Source: Sphingobacterium sp. CZ-UAM (GTDB lineage: Bacteria; Bacteroidota; Bacteroidia; Sphingobacteriales; Sphingobacteriaceae). From it: a DNA stretch of 64,000 nucleotides. The DNA is taken from contig NZ_MTCM01000007.1 of the NCBI RefSeq assembly GCF_002000245.1, positions 124,001 through 188,000 of the forward strand, given 5' to 3'. The notes beneath the pieces were generated by a model. The model did no database searches, had not been told where the DNA came from, and saw only the letters and a program-made list of their open reading frames with translations. A program made the translations under genes and the position numbers. Of this stretch, positions 19,201-27,853 are shown in pieces (positions within the stretch are counted from its first letter, which is position 1; each line of letters starts with the position of its first letter).

Positions 19201-20222
19201 AAAGGGAAAAAATCTTTGAACCCTTTTATCGGCTAAACGAATCGAATAAAGATACCGGAACGGGTATTGGCCTTCCTCTCTCCCGCTCCCTAGTCGAACT
19301 CCATCAGGGTTCATTATCGCTGGCTTATACGGAAGAAAACCGAAACATCTTCCTGCTCTCGCTCCCCATCCTGCAGGAACAGACCTTGGACATCAAACCG
19401 ATCCTCGAAGAGACAGTCGTTCCTCATGAAGACCATCTAAACGCAAAAACAGATCAAAACGCCGAAAGACCTGTCATCCTTATTGTCGAGGACAACAAAG
19501 AAATACTGGCCTATCTCAATAAGGAACTGAAAATTGATTATACAATTCTGCGTGCCAGTAACGGAGCTGAAGCGCTTGAAATATTGGATCAGGACAATGT
19601 GCAGCTCGTCTTGACAGATATCATGATGCCTATTATGGACGGCATCGCACTTTGCAAACGTATTAAGAGTGACATCCTGTACAGCCATATTCCGGTCATC
19701 TTCCTCACGGCCAAAAATGCACTTGATTCTAAAATTAATGGGCTGAAAATTGGTGCCGATGCCTATATCGAAAAACCCTTTTCACTGGAATTCCTTACTG
19801 TACAGATCAGAAATATCCTGAACAACCGTAAGATCATCAAAAATTATTTTACAAATTCTTCCGTTTCTAATCTGACGGATATCAATGTATCTGCCCCTGA
19901 CAAGGATTTTATCAGTCAGCTCAACACCGTGATCTATGATAATATTTCGGATATTGACCTCAATGTGGACGAGCTGGCGCGCCTAATGAATATGAGCCGC
20001 CCGACATTATACCGTAAAATCAAAGGTTTATCCGACCTGACACCCAATGAACTGATCAATATCTCCCGCTTAAAGAAAGCAGCCGAATTGCTCGTTCAAA
20101 GAAAATATAACATTACCCAGATTTCCACGATGGTAGGTTATACCGTACAATCCAATTTTTCAAGAGATTTCCATAAACACTATGGTATGCCGCCAAGTAT
20201 TTACATGACCGAAAACAGCTGA
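16233..20222 (+). CDS. Hybrid two-component system regulator (beta-propeller sensor, kinase, receiver, AraC output)
   Basis: 1329 residues in one chain. A signal/anchor segment (about 15-32) leads to a periplasmic sensor of repeated propeller blades (about 35-690; NGLNRFDG, GVLWVGTTRG, GNFWIGTEDGGLNK) and a Y_Y_Y domain (YRYIMEGYDKGW to about 770). A transmembrane helix follows at about 777-802. The cytoplasmic part has the HisKA box with phospho-accepting His834 (NLAHEIRTPL), the ATPase (TGTGIGLPLSRSLVE), a receiver with phospho-accepting Asp1129 (LVLTDIMMP), and an AraC-type DNA-binding domain from about 1230. Such proteins sense oligosaccharides in the periplasm and switch on the adjacent SusC/SusD genes. 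The start codon is TTG: no ATG is available in frame before an upstream stop, and a second TTG lies 10 codons later. Confidence 0.93.
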   Translation: MPIFSNTLSILRRITFIPILYLLLVWPLLQAQSFYFKNYQPHDGLSNSSVKCITQDTQGFLWLGTRNGLNRFDGNQFKIFRHNASDSTSIGSSSILSILTDSKGVLWVGTTRGTYCYNPVKENFKPFNSIPIGEVNAIHEYAGFIWLLSNGKLYRYNPLTTEIVSFDQNKNTLVAITSSKKGGLWTTDINSTIERYQVNSGKFVQIALKKSDRKALANTKTVYAINDSLLMVGTINSAYLFDFKNGTLKNLFANHYPNKVIQANCIIQQTESVYWIGTETGIYTYDIHTGQSQHIKKDLLNPFAISDNAVLNFYRDREDNIWFGTFFGGFNQYSNQFDNFKKYLYGFGKSALSGNIVHDIKKDNYGNFWIGTEDGGLNKIDAQTQQIQHFVANGKKGSIAHNNVHGLATIGDDLWVGSTTHGLDILDVKTGKLKKHYDRIGRGPLQSSFAVCLFKSRDNSMFVGTDRALYGYNKHSDSFDLLPIKAWIQGIYEDNDGILWVNTYGSGVYQYNRGTGEIKHLRSEQGKQNTLVNNYVNGLFEDSKKNLWFCTESGLSKYRRDGHFTNYLTESGLPSNQVFKVLEDDNNSIWISTGGGLVRLDGHLPHRVIYTSRDGLPADQFNYNSAFKDADGTLYFGTIKGMVSFNPTKSIKNNFIPPIFISDIQINNESIPVREDGILKQSISLSKEIQLSYNSSNISFNIAALSFVSPKSNPYRYIMEGYDKGWTDITGSQKIYYNKLPPGTYTFRFKGANNNGIWNPAEKQLRIVVSPPWWSSSWAYTIYFVTFSTVVLLILRYYFLLIKANNAQKMDGYERKKEQEVYNLKLEFFTNLAHEIRTPLTLIKMPLEKLIRTHQFDANDTVNDLALIEKNTTRLIRLTNQLLDFRKAETNNMSLIFTKTDINNLLLDVFNDLNSLAKEKMLQYDLSLPRITLTAQVDEEALRKIFTNLIHNAIKYAAHQVHVKLLPFNSDDIMFNIEFRNDGDIIPFEKREKIFEPFYRLNESNKDTGTGIGLPLSRSLVELHQGSLSLAYTEENRNIFLLSLPILQEQTLDIKPILEETVVPHEDHLNAKTDQNAERPVILIVEDNKEILAYLNKELKIDYTILRASNGAEALEILDQDNVQLVLTDIMMPIMDGIALCKRIKSDILYSHIPVIFLTAKNALDSKINGLKIGADAYIEKPFSLEFLTVQIRNILNNRKIIKNYFTNSSVSNLTDINVSAPDKDFISQLNTVIYDNISDIDLNVDELARLMNMSRPTLYRKIKGLSDLTPNELINISRLKKAAELLVQRKYNITQISTMVGYTVQSNFSRDFHKHYGMPPSIYMTENS

Positions 20223-20382
20223 TTGTCCCAGGGGTAAGCAACGATTAAGGAAAAATATCAGAAGTGATCGTTATCGAGACCGTACAAAGAATGGGGTGAA
20301 TGAAGAGCTTAAATCAGCCGATCAAATCCTAGAATAGTCTGATCGTGTTATCCGGCAGGTAAGGATAACTACTGAGAAAGTC

Positions 20383-20425
20383 AAAAAAAGAACTGCATGT
20401 GTTCCAAAGATGGCTCATGCAGTTC
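20383..20425 (-). terminator. Intrinsic terminator of the starch/maltose operon
   Basis: A perfect 10-bp stem (gaactgcatg 20390-20399, catgcagttc 20416-20425, loop 16) is followed on the minus strand by seven T (20389-20383). It starts 8 bases after the transporter stop. A weaker 6-bp hairpin at 20319-20345 is the only candidate terminator for the convergent hybrid regulator gene. The rest of 20223-20432 holds nothing I can identify. Confidence 0.85.
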
Positions 20426-20432
20426 CTCAAAT

Positions 20433-21758
20433 CTAATGCTTGCTTTTGGGAACAAAAAATGCGGCCAAGAACATAAATATACCAGCAAGCAATAAGCCAT
20501 AGATGGATTGGCTCTGGAAGATAAATTTAATGATCATTCCTCCAAAAAATCCACAGACAATCTGCGGCAGCGTGATAAAAAAGTTAAAAAGCCCCATATA
20601 CACCCCCATTTTTGTGGCGGGTAAATGATCGCTCAAAATAGCGTAGGGCATCGCTAATATGCTGCCCCAGGCGATGCCGATCCCAAGCATGGGTAAAACA
20701 AGCATGTTAGCGTCCTTTATGAAGAACAACGATATTAACGAAAGCCCGCCGACGATCAAGCCAAAAGCATGGGTTTTACTGCGCCCATATCGTTTAGCGA
20801 TCCTAGGAATAAATAACGCATAAATAGCCGAAACACCATTGTAGATCCCAAATAGCACACCGACCCAATTTGCGGCTTCCATATAGAGATCCTGACGGTT
20901 TCCAACTTTCGAATAAAACACCGATTCCGCAATAGCCGGTGTTGTATATACCCACATCATGAATAAGGCAAACCAGGAGAAAAACTGTACCCAGCCCAAT
21001 TTCTTCATCACTGCCGGCATGACTTTGATATCCCGTATAATCGTGCTTAATCCAAAAGCAGCAGCATTATCCACAGGCTCAACGGAATCTTCAGCAAATG
21101 ATTTTAGTTCCGCCGGACTATATTCTTTTGTTTTGAACACTGACCATAACACCGTTCCCAATAATACAAGCCCCCCAGCATAAAACGAATAAATAACGTT
21201 TTGTGGGACATGGCCTTCCGCCGCCGTACCCGCAAAGCCCAGGTAATTGGTAAAAATATAAGGTAACAGGGAGCCAACTACAGCGCCAATGCCAATCAGG
21301 AAGGTTTGTACCGAAAAGCCCAGGCTACGCTGGCTGCTGGATAGGTTATCCCCTATTAAAGCACGGAATGGCTCCATCGTCACGTTGATTGAGGCATCCA
21401 TAAACATCAGTAGTCCCGCGCCGATCCAAAGCGGTGGTAGCAGAGCTGTAAACAAGGCCGCATTGGGCATGAGAAACAAGGTCAATGTGGTCAGTAGTGC
21501 ACCGATGAGGATATAAGGGCGACGACGTCCCAGACGGGTCCATGTCCGATCGCTATAATGCCCAATAATGGGTTGAACAATCATGCCAGTGATCGGTGCC
21601 GCTAGCCAGAATAACGACAGATGCTCCACATCGGCACCAAAAGTTTGAAGGATACGTGAAGCATTACCATTCTGTAAAGCAAAGCCCATTTGAATTCCCA
21701 AAAATCCAAAACTCATGTTAACAACCTGGCTTATACTCAATTGAGGTTTATTCCCCAT
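20433..21758 (-). CDS. MFS sugar transporter (SLC45/GPH-like, probable maltose importer)
   Basis: 441 residues with about twelve hydrophobic segments. The loop motif YSDRTWTRLGRRRPYILIG is characteristic of the sucrose/maltose-type SLC45 and related MFS carriers. It should move maltose or short maltodextrin across the inner membrane by cation symport. The context is decisive: it is the last gene of the operon after the cytoplasmic GH65 phosphorylase and beta-phosphoglucomutase, which need disaccharide in the cytoplasm. Specificity for maltose is inferred from neighbours, not from residues. Confidence 0.85.
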   Translation of the reverse strand: MGNKPQLSISQVVNMSFGFLGIQMGFALQNGNASRILQTFGADVEHLSLFWLAAPITGMIVQPIIGHYSDRTWTRLGRRRPYILIGALLTTLTLFLMPNAALFTALLPPLWIGAGLLMFMDASINVTMEPFRALIGDNLSSSQRSLGFSVQTFLIGIGAVVGSLLPYIFTNYLGFAGTAAEGHVPQNVIYSFYAGGLVLLGTVLWSVFKTKEYSPAELKSFAEDSVEPVDNAAAFGLSTIIRDIKVMPAVMKKLGWVQFFSWFALFMMWVYTTPAIAESVFYSKVGNRQDLYMEAANWVGVLFGIYNGVSAIYALFIPRIAKRYGRSKTHAFGLIVGGLSLISLFFIKDANMLVLPMLGIGIAWGSILAMPYAILSDHLPATKMGVYMGLFNFFITLPQIVCGFFGGMIIKFIFQSQSIYGLLLAGIFMFLAAFFVPKSKH

Positions 21759-21809
21759 AATTAGCTATCAAAATTTAAGACAAAATACAATTTAATTACC
21801 AATTCAGCG

Positions 21810-21844
21810 ATGTGCAAGTGCAGAAGCCCTCCACACTTGCGCAT
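21810..21844 (-). other. Hairpin between the GH65 and transporter genes
   Basis: The arms atgtgcaagtg (21810-21820) and cacttgcgcat (21834-21844) pair at 10 of 11 positions around a 13-base loop, starting 6 bases after the GH65 stop. No T-run follows on the minus strand, so it may be an RNA processing or stability element, not a terminator. Confidence 0.45.
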
Positions 21845-21850
21845 GCGAAT

Positions 21851-24160
21851 TTATCTGGCTTGGGAAACCTCTTTTCGGCTTCCTCCGGCCAACCCAAATA
21901 TGTCGGTCGTAGTCGCTATATCAACACTTGTATCGCTGATGTTGTCGACTGTATACCCATTGCCATTTACTTCAATCAATAGAATAGCACCGCGAAAGCG
22001 AACGCGGAACTTATACCCTTTCCATTCCTTAGGTAACATGGGATTTAAATATAGTTTTCCCTCTTTTACACGCATTCCGGCAAATCCTTCTACAATCGTC
22101 ATCCAGGTACCGGCCATGGAGGTGATATGCAGACCATCTTCGGTGTCGTTATTATAATCATCCAGATCCAGGCGCGATGTCCGTAAATAGAACTCATAAG
22201 CCTTGTCAGTTTTACCAAGCTTAGCTGCTAATATGGCGTGTACGCAAGGAGAAAGCGAACTTTCATGTACCGTAAGCGGTTCATAAAATTCGAAATGGCG
22301 CCGCAGGGTATCATCATCAAAGCATTCCTCAAGAAAATAAAAGCCCTGGAGCACATCCGCCTGTTTAATATAACAGGAACGTAAGATGCGATCCCAGCTC
22401 CATTTCTGATTGATAGGACGCTGTGAAGGATCCAAATCCCCTACTACAATCAGCTCTTTATCCAAGAAACCGTCCTGTTGCAAAAAGATCTGCCGCTTTT
22501 CATCATAGGGATAGTAAAGGTTATCGATGATGTGTTGCCAGCTATTGCGTTCCTCACCGCTTACCCCTAGTCGGTCAAACATTGCGTTAAACGATCCCGG
22601 TTGAGCACGTTCAGCATCGCTCAAGCAGTTCAGGGTATATTCCAAACACCAGGATGCAATCCGGTTGGTGTACCAGTTGTTATTTACGTTATTCTCATAT
22701 TCGTTAGGTCCGGTTACGCCCAACATGACATATTGCTGTTTATCCGTGCTCCAATTAACGCGTTGGGCCCAGAACCTGCTGATGGCCACCAAAACATCCA
22801 ATCCATGCGACCAGATATAATCCGTGTCCCCAGTATAACGGACGTAGTTGTAAATGGCAAAAGCAATGGCACCATTGCGGTGTATTTCCTCAAAAGTTAT
22901 TTCCCATTCATTGTGGCATTCTTCACCATTGATCGTCACCATCGGGAAGAGGGCCGCGCCATTGCTGAAGCCCAATTTCTCCGCATTTTCAATTGCTTTG
23001 CCCAATTGTTGATGGCGATACAATAAGAGATTTCGTGCAATCTCTGGCGATTGTGTTGCCAGATAAAAAGGGATGCAATACGCCTCGGTATCCCAGTAGG
23101 TTACCCCCCCGTATTTCTCGCCCGTGAAACCTTTTGGCCCGATATTCAGTCGGGCATCCTCACCGGTATACGTTTGGTTAAGCTGAAAGATATTGTAGCG
23201 GATAGCCTGCTGAGCAGCCACATCACCAAAGATCTCGATATCACTTTCAGCCCAGATTGCCTGCCAGGCTTTGGCCTGTTTTTCCTTCAATTGGTCAAAC
23301 TGCAATGGGGCCAACTCCGCCAGGCGCGCTGTTGCAACTGCCTGCAAGTCTGCGGCCGCATGGTTTTCGGATGTTACGATTGCGACTCTTTTTTCAATGC
23401 AGAGTGTTTGTGATCTGGCCAAGCTCGAGCGATAACGCTGGCCTATATAACCATTTTCCGAAATACTGTCTCCTGCGCTAATCATGCCGTCCGCTCCTGT
23501 AATCCGCGTTTGGAGCTCCGCGCAGGCTTCAAAGCCCGTTTTCTTTGTCCGTGAGCAGACAAACAGATTGTCTCCCTTTACCCCCTGGGACAAAGGCTCC
23601 CAAAACTTCTCATCGTAGTTGCTGTCCCGATTGACGACCTCTGCATCCAAAAACGAAATTAGCTCGATCACAACATCAGCTGTCAGTGCCTGGATAGTAT
23701 ATTGTAAGGAAGCCGTTTCAGAAGCAAAAAGATGATACATACGGCTGGCCTCTACTTTTACTTCTGCTCCATCGGGCATCACCGCAACAAAACTGCGCTG
23801 CAAAATACCCCTTTGCATATCCAAGCGGCGTTCAAATGATTTTACCTTAACCTTTGCCAGATCCAGTGGCTGACCATCGATCATGATTGTCAGTCCGATC
23901 CAGTTGAAAGAGTTGATTACCTTGGCAAAATATTCGGGGTAACCGTTTTTCCACCATCCGACACGGGTTTTATCTGGATAGTAAATGCCTGCCAGATAAG
24001 AGCCCTGTAACGTTCTTCCACTAAACTGTTCTTCAAAATTGGCCCGTTGTCCCATGCGTCCATTACCAATGGAAAAAATACTTTCCGAAAATTCGTTATG
24101 ATCAGGTCTAAACTCATTTTCAATAATTTGCCAAGGGTCATGCTTGATATATGTTTTCAT
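21851..24160 (-). CDS. GH65 maltose phosphorylase
   Basis: 769 residues, no signal peptide, so cytoplasmic. It has the GH65 N-terminal beta-sandwich followed by the alpha/alpha barrel. Key motifs are GVTYWDTEAYCIPFY, TGPNEYENNVNNNWYTN and IKQADVLQGFYF. Glu487 in GPNEYEN falls at the general-acid position known from lactobacillal maltose phosphorylase. The reaction is maltose plus phosphate to glucose and beta-glucose-1-phosphate. Trehalose, kojibiose and nigerose phosphorylases share this family. The two GH13 enzymes and beta-phosphoglucomutase in the same operon make maltose the best substrate. It follows the mutase by 20 bases. Confidence 0.88.
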   Translation of the reverse strand: MKTYIKHDPWQIIENEFRPDHNEFSESIFSIGNGRMGQRANFEEQFSGRTLQGSYLAGIYYPDKTRVGWWKNGYPEYFAKVINSFNWIGLTIMIDGQPLDLAKVKVKSFERRLDMQRGILQRSFVAVMPDGAEVKVEASRMYHLFASETASLQYTIQALTADVVIELISFLDAEVVNRDSNYDEKFWEPLSQGVKGDNLFVCSRTKKTGFEACAELQTRITGADGMISAGDSISENGYIGQRYRSSLARSQTLCIEKRVAIVTSENHAAADLQAVATARLAELAPLQFDQLKEKQAKAWQAIWAESDIEIFGDVAAQQAIRYNIFQLNQTYTGEDARLNIGPKGFTGEKYGGVTYWDTEAYCIPFYLATQSPEIARNLLLYRHQQLGKAIENAEKLGFSNGAALFPMVTINGEECHNEWEITFEEIHRNGAIAFAIYNYVRYTGDTDYIWSHGLDVLVAISRFWAQRVNWSTDKQQYVMLGVTGPNEYENNVNNNWYTNRIASWCLEYTLNCLSDAERAQPGSFNAMFDRLGVSGEERNSWQHIIDNLYYPYDEKRQIFLQQDGFLDKELIVVGDLDPSQRPINQKWSWDRILRSCYIKQADVLQGFYFLEECFDDDTLRRHFEFYEPLTVHESSLSPCVHAILAAKLGKTDKAYEFYLRTSRLDLDDYNNDTEDGLHITSMAGTWMTIVEGFAGMRVKEGKLYLNPMLPKEWKGYKFRVRFRGAILLIEVNGNGYTVDNISDTSVDIATTTDIFGLAGGSRKEVSQAR

Positions 24161-24180
24161 TTGTTAATTGCTACTATAAT

Positions 24181-24828
24181 TTAAAATTTATCGACTAATG
24201 CAGCTAAATTGGCCACGATGTCATCCGCTCCTTTTAGGTTATCGGCCTCTCCAACACCAATAACCTGCATATTGGCAGCCTTAGCGGCATCAATGCCCGC
24301 TTGGGCATCTTCAAGTACCAGACAATACGAAGGTGCCACCCCCAAAGCCGCTGCTCCTTTAAGGAATACTTCAGGATCCGGCTTAGATGCGCTGACGACA
24401 TTCCCGTCGATCAATGCATCAAAATAATCCACGATCCCAGTTTTCTGAAGGATGTTCAATGCATTTTTGCTGGCCGATCCCAATGCGATCAAAATATGCT
24501 TTTCGCGAAGCTTATTGAGCAGGTCGAGGCTGCCCGGAAGCAGCTGCCCAGGGTTGAGCTGTTCGATCAGGGCCAGGTACCACTGATTCTTCTGAATCAA
24601 CAACTGCTCTTTTTCCTGTTCGGATTTTTCCAATCCGGCCCATTTCAAAATAAGTTCCAGCGATTCCACCCGGCTCACACCTTTCAGTTGCTCATTATCA
24701 GCCACAGAAAAAGAATAGCCCAGACTCGTAGCCAGTCTATGCCAAGCTTGAAAGTGGTAGATTGCCGTATCCACCAACACACCGTCCAAATCAAATATTA
24801 CGGCTTTTATAGTAGTATAATTAATCAT
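24181..24828 (-). CDS. pgmB: Beta-phosphoglucomutase
   Basis: 215 residues, a haloacid-dehalogenase fold of the usual length for this enzyme. The nucleophile and acid/base pair Asp13 and Asp15 lie in VIFDLDGVLVDTA. The later motifs are LGSASKN (Ser in motif II) and KPDPEVFLKGA with VLEDAQAGIDAAKAA (motifs III and IV). It converts the beta-glucose-1-phosphate made by the neighbouring GH65 enzyme into glucose-6-phosphate. The gene pair is a known functional unit in many bacteria, which strengthens both calls. Confidence 0.92.
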   Translation of the reverse strand: MINYTTIKAVIFDLDGVLVDTAIYHFQAWHRLATSLGYSFSVADNEQLKGVSRVESLELILKWAGLEKSEQEKEQLLIQKNQWYLALIEQLNPGQLLPGSLDLLNKLREKHILIALGSASKNALNILQKTGIVDYFDALIDGNVVSASKPDPEVFLKGAAALGVAPSYCLVLEDAQAGIDAAKAANMQVIGVGEADNLKGADDIVANLAALVDKF

Positions 24829-24860
24829 TGAAAAAATGAAATTTAAAATATCGCGTTGTA

Positions 24861-26729
24861 TTAAAATTTTAGGTCAAGTACTTTCGTCTCGTAAGCCGCC
24901 AACTTGACTTTATGATCACTTGGTTTCAGTACCTGTTGACTGATGACATCCACATAACCTGTTGCTTTTGCGTTCCGTTCAGCAAAGCGGTCAAGCTTCA
25001 CTTCCTTTTCCTGATCGTTGCAGTTCATCATCACCATTACAGTTTGCTGCTCATTGTAGCGGAAATAGACGTAAACGCCGTCTTCCGGCACATACTGCAT
25101 GGTTTTTCCCGATTGCAGGACAGGATGCTGCTTGCGGTAGTTGGCCAGGGTACGTACAAAAGACCACATCTCCTGCTCGGCTTCCGTCCGGCCTGCTACG
25201 GTAAATTTGTCCTTCTTGTCGCCATCAAAACCACCCTGAAAATCTTCGCGTAACAGACCATCCGGATTGGAAAAGTTCTTCATCAGGATTTCGGCTCCAT
25301 AGTACAATTGGGGGATTCCCCTTGTCGTCAGCAGCCAGGCCATTGCCGATTTATATTTTTGTACATTTTCGCCTATGACCGAGAAAAAGCGATCCTTATC
25401 GTGATTGTCCAAAAAGATAACATTCTGTTCCGGTTGTGGATATTGGTAGTCTGAGGCCAACGTGCTGTAAAGTTTATTTGCTCCCGCTGTCCATTCGCTC
25501 TTTTGATTGAGCGCATCCCCAATCGCATAATTCAGCTGAAAATCCGTTACCCCCATCAGTTTCGAATCAACCTCCTGTCCCACACGCTTCCCACCTAGAA
25601 AATAAGCTTGGTTTGCGACCCCATGTACCCATGTTTCACCAAAAAAAGTAAAGTTTGGATACTCCTTTTGAATGCGGTCGGTCCATTTTCCCATAAAATC
25701 CAGATCGTTGTAAGGATAGGTATCAATACGAAATCCGTCTATGGCTGCCGTCTCTATCCACCAGATATGACTTTGCGTCAAATAGTTCTGTACATAAGGA
25801 TTCTGCTGGTTCATATCCGGCATCGTCGGCACAAACCAGCCTTTGACCATTTTCTTTTTATCCGCTGCGGAGGCATAAGGATCGAACACAGTCTGATCCT
25901 TATAAGAGGTTTGGGTATATTCCGGCCATTCATTGAGCCAATCCGCCATGGGTTTGTCTTTCACCGTCCAATGGTAACTGCCGATATGATTGGGCACGAC
26001 ATCAAAAATCAGTTTCATCCGACGTTTATGCAGCTGCTCCCCCAATTGGACATAGGTATCATTGCTTCCAAAACGCGGGTCAATATGATAAGTCTCGGTA
26101 TTGGCATAACCATGATAGGAAGCCAAGGGCATATCGTTGGTCAATACGGGTGTCATCCAGAGCGAGGTCACCCCCAGATCCTGGAGATAATCCAGTTTAC
26201 CGATGATCCCTTCCAGGTCACCTCCATGCCGCAAATACATGGAATCCCGGTTCAAGCTCATATCCAACATCCCCTTTACCTGATCATTTGCCTTATTGCC
26301 ATTCGCAAAACGGTCGGGCATAATCAGGTAGATTAAGTCCTCGCTGGTTACTCCCTGTGCTTTGACACGTTGATCCCGTTTTTTTAGTTCATAGCGATAG
26401 GTCAGTTTCTTCTTTCCCTGACTAAAGGTAAAGGTAGACCAGCCCGGTTGAGCTGCCGCTGTTATCTTAACATCCAAAAACAGGTAATTGGGATTTTCTG
26501 TCCGGTTCACCCTAAGGAGTTCGATGCCTTTGTCGTCAACCTGTACCTCACTTTTCCCAATCTGAGGGCCATAGACGACAAGCTGCAAGCTTGGGTTTTC
26601 CATTCCTACCCACCAATTCAGAGGTTCTACCCGCTGAATGGATTGCCCCTTTAAGGGGCTCCATCCAAGCGCTGTTAGTGCCACAATTCCTGTGGTAAGT
26701 CGTATCGTTGTTTTTAATAGGGTCGGCAT
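24861..26729 (-). CDS. Periplasmic GH13 alpha-amylase (SusA/cyclomaltodextrinase-like neopullulanase)
   Basis: 622 residues. A signal peptide (1-28, ending LKGQS) exports it. Residues about 30-115 match the cyclomaltodextrinase N-terminal domain (VEPLNWWVGMENPSLQLVVYG). The GH13 barrel follows with VPNHIG, nucleophile Asp336 (GFRIDTYPY), acid/base Glu365 (FFGETWVHG) and Asp444 (FLDNHDKDRF), and a C-terminal beta domain ends the protein. It should cut imported maltodextrins to maltose and glucose in the periplasm. Its ATG overlaps the stop of the preceding SusE-like gene by one base (TAATG), which points to translational coupling. Confidence 0.93.
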   Translation of the reverse strand: MPTLLKTTIRLTTGIVALTALGWSPLKGQSIQRVEPLNWWVGMENPSLQLVVYGPQIGKSEVQVDDKGIELLRVNRTENPNYLFLDVKITAAAQPGWSTFTFSQGKKKLTYRYELKKRDQRVKAQGVTSEDLIYLIMPDRFANGNKANDQVKGMLDMSLNRDSMYLRHGGDLEGIIGKLDYLQDLGVTSLWMTPVLTNDMPLASYHGYANTETYHIDPRFGSNDTYVQLGEQLHKRRMKLIFDVVPNHIGSYHWTVKDKPMADWLNEWPEYTQTSYKDQTVFDPYASAADKKKMVKGWFVPTMPDMNQQNPYVQNYLTQSHIWWIETAAIDGFRIDTYPYNDLDFMGKWTDRIQKEYPNFTFFGETWVHGVANQAYFLGGKRVGQEVDSKLMGVTDFQLNYAIGDALNQKSEWTAGANKLYSTLASDYQYPQPEQNVIFLDNHDKDRFFSVIGENVQKYKSAMAWLLTTRGIPQLYYGAEILMKNFSNPDGLLREDFQGGFDGDKKDKFTVAGRTEAEQEMWSFVRTLANYRKQHPVLQSGKTMQYVPEDGVYVYFRYNEQQTVMVMMNCNDQEKEVKLDRFAERNAKATGYVDVISQQVLKPSDHKVKLAAYETKVLDLKF

Positions 26730-27748
26730 TATTTCTTGGTTAAAGTGTATGTATTCGCATTGAGATCAAGGACGATATCGTAAGTTCCCGCATTTGCTAC
26801 GGCGATATCGGCGCCACCGGCGACAAGATTTCCATTGGCACCGCCAAAATTGGTCCCCCAGTCATGATTCTTGCGGAACTTGATCGCGCCGGCTGTTAGG
26901 TTGACCCTGAGTTTCCACAATTGGTTGGCATTATCGTATTTCATGTCTGTGTCTGTATCCCATCCTTTAGGTGTAGCACTTCCGATGATACCCCAACTAT
27001 GGTCTTTGAATGTGATGGTATTCGCTGTTGTATTGACTTCAATTTCGAGATTGCCTGCGCGCGGTGCTTTGATGTTATCCCCACCGTTGTAGGCAATTTT
27101 ACCCGTTGCCGTCTGTCCATAGGAATTTGCCCAATTGCGTTCGGTGGTCAGTTTAAACTCCGAATTCGCCTCCGGGAAGGAAATAATGCCCGTGTAGATG
27201 CCGTTACTCGTCGGCGAGACAATTGATTCAGCAGTAGCCGGATCCCAGCCTTGGTATGCGCCGGGCACATACAAATAGCTTGTTGATGCATAAGGAACAG
27301 CTTTAAGGCTAGCTAAAGCAGAAAACACAGCCGCAATTTTTGTATTGATACTTGACTTAAGCCGAACATCAAATTCAGAAGCCGTTCCTGTAGGAACGCC
27401 AAGAGAAAGCAAGTAACTATTCAATTCGTAGCCTGTGAATCCCATTGCGCTGCGTCCATTGGGAATAACTACTTCCTTTACCGTTTTAAAGTTGTCCCCT
27501 TTAAGGCCAAACTGAAGCACATTGCTCACTGCAGCCTGAAAACCAAAGTCAGGCTGGATCATACGAAGGTGCAATACCGTATCATTCGCATTTGCTTTGG
27601 ACAAGGTCAGGTTCGTCTTGTCAAGCGTTAAAGTCGCCGGTTTTACGGCGTCAGTACTCGCCAATCTTGCTTGCGTTTCGTCTTTTTTACAACTTTGGAA
27701 AGTCGCCAATAGCAGTAGCACCAATCCTATATAATGTATTATTTTCAT
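26729..27748 (-). CDS. SusE/SusF-like starch-binding outer-membrane lipoprotein
   Basis: 339 residues. The lipoprotein signal ends in ATFQSC (Cys20). Residues about 35-135 form a SusE-type N-terminal domain. Two carbohydrate-binding modules follow, each with the aromatic motifs of this family: YVPGAYQGWDPATA and the second copy GSATPKGWDTDTD with KFRKNHDWGTNFGG. It should bind starch at the cell surface without cutting it. SusE has two such modules and SusF three, so this is closer to SusE in layout. It is separated from SusD by a 105-base gap with two hairpins, unlike the 10-base gaps on the other side. Confidence 0.88.
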   Translation of the reverse strand: MKIIHYIGLVLLLLATFQSCKKDETQARLASTDAVKPATLTLDKTNLTLSKANANDTVLHLRMIQPDFGFQAAVSNVLQFGLKGDNFKTVKEVVIPNGRSAMGFTGYELNSYLLSLGVPTGTASEFDVRLKSSINTKIAAVFSALASLKAVPYASTSYLYVPGAYQGWDPATAESIVSPTSNGIYTGIISFPEANSEFKLTTERNWANSYGQTATGKIAYNGGDNIKAPRAGNLEIEVNTTANTITFKDHSWGIIGSATPKGWDTDTDMKYDNANQLWKLRVNLTAGAIKFRKNHDWGTNFGGANGNLVAGGADIAVANAGTYDIVLDLNANTYTLTKK

Positions 27749-27805
27749 TTCTAAACATCTATTTATTAATCACTTAAAACAAACCCTCCTACCCAGATTT
27801 TAATC

Positions 27806-27848
27806 CTTCTATCCTAGCGATAGAAGCCCTGGGATCAAAGTTTGATCC
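27806..27848 (-). other. Two tandem hairpins between susD-like and susE-like genes
   Basis: Hairpin A is cttctatc (27806-27813) with gatagaag (27819-27826), loop 5. Hairpin B is ggatcaaa (27832-27839) with tttgatcc (27841-27848), loop 1. Both stems are perfect 8-mers and B begins 6 bases after the SusD stop. There is no T-run, so they probably set message stability or partial termination, lowering SusE-like output relative to SusC/SusD. Confidence 0.55.
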
Positions 27849-27853
27849 TCCGG

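Noticed and set aside
20319..20345. Hairpin cgatca/tgatcg as terminator of the locus 2 regulator
   Set aside because: The stem is only 6 bp and no T-run follows on the plus strand, so it is not called as a separate feature.
24301..24831. A 176-residue plus-strand frame over the beta-phosphoglucomutase gene
   Set aside because: It is antisense to a gene with clear HAD motifs and its composition is not protein-like.
25608..26336. A 242-residue open frame on the plus strand inside the GH13 gene
   Set aside because: It lies wholly antisense to a gene with intact catalytic motifs, has no domain I recognise and no promoter or ribosome site. It is a shadow of the real gene's codon use.
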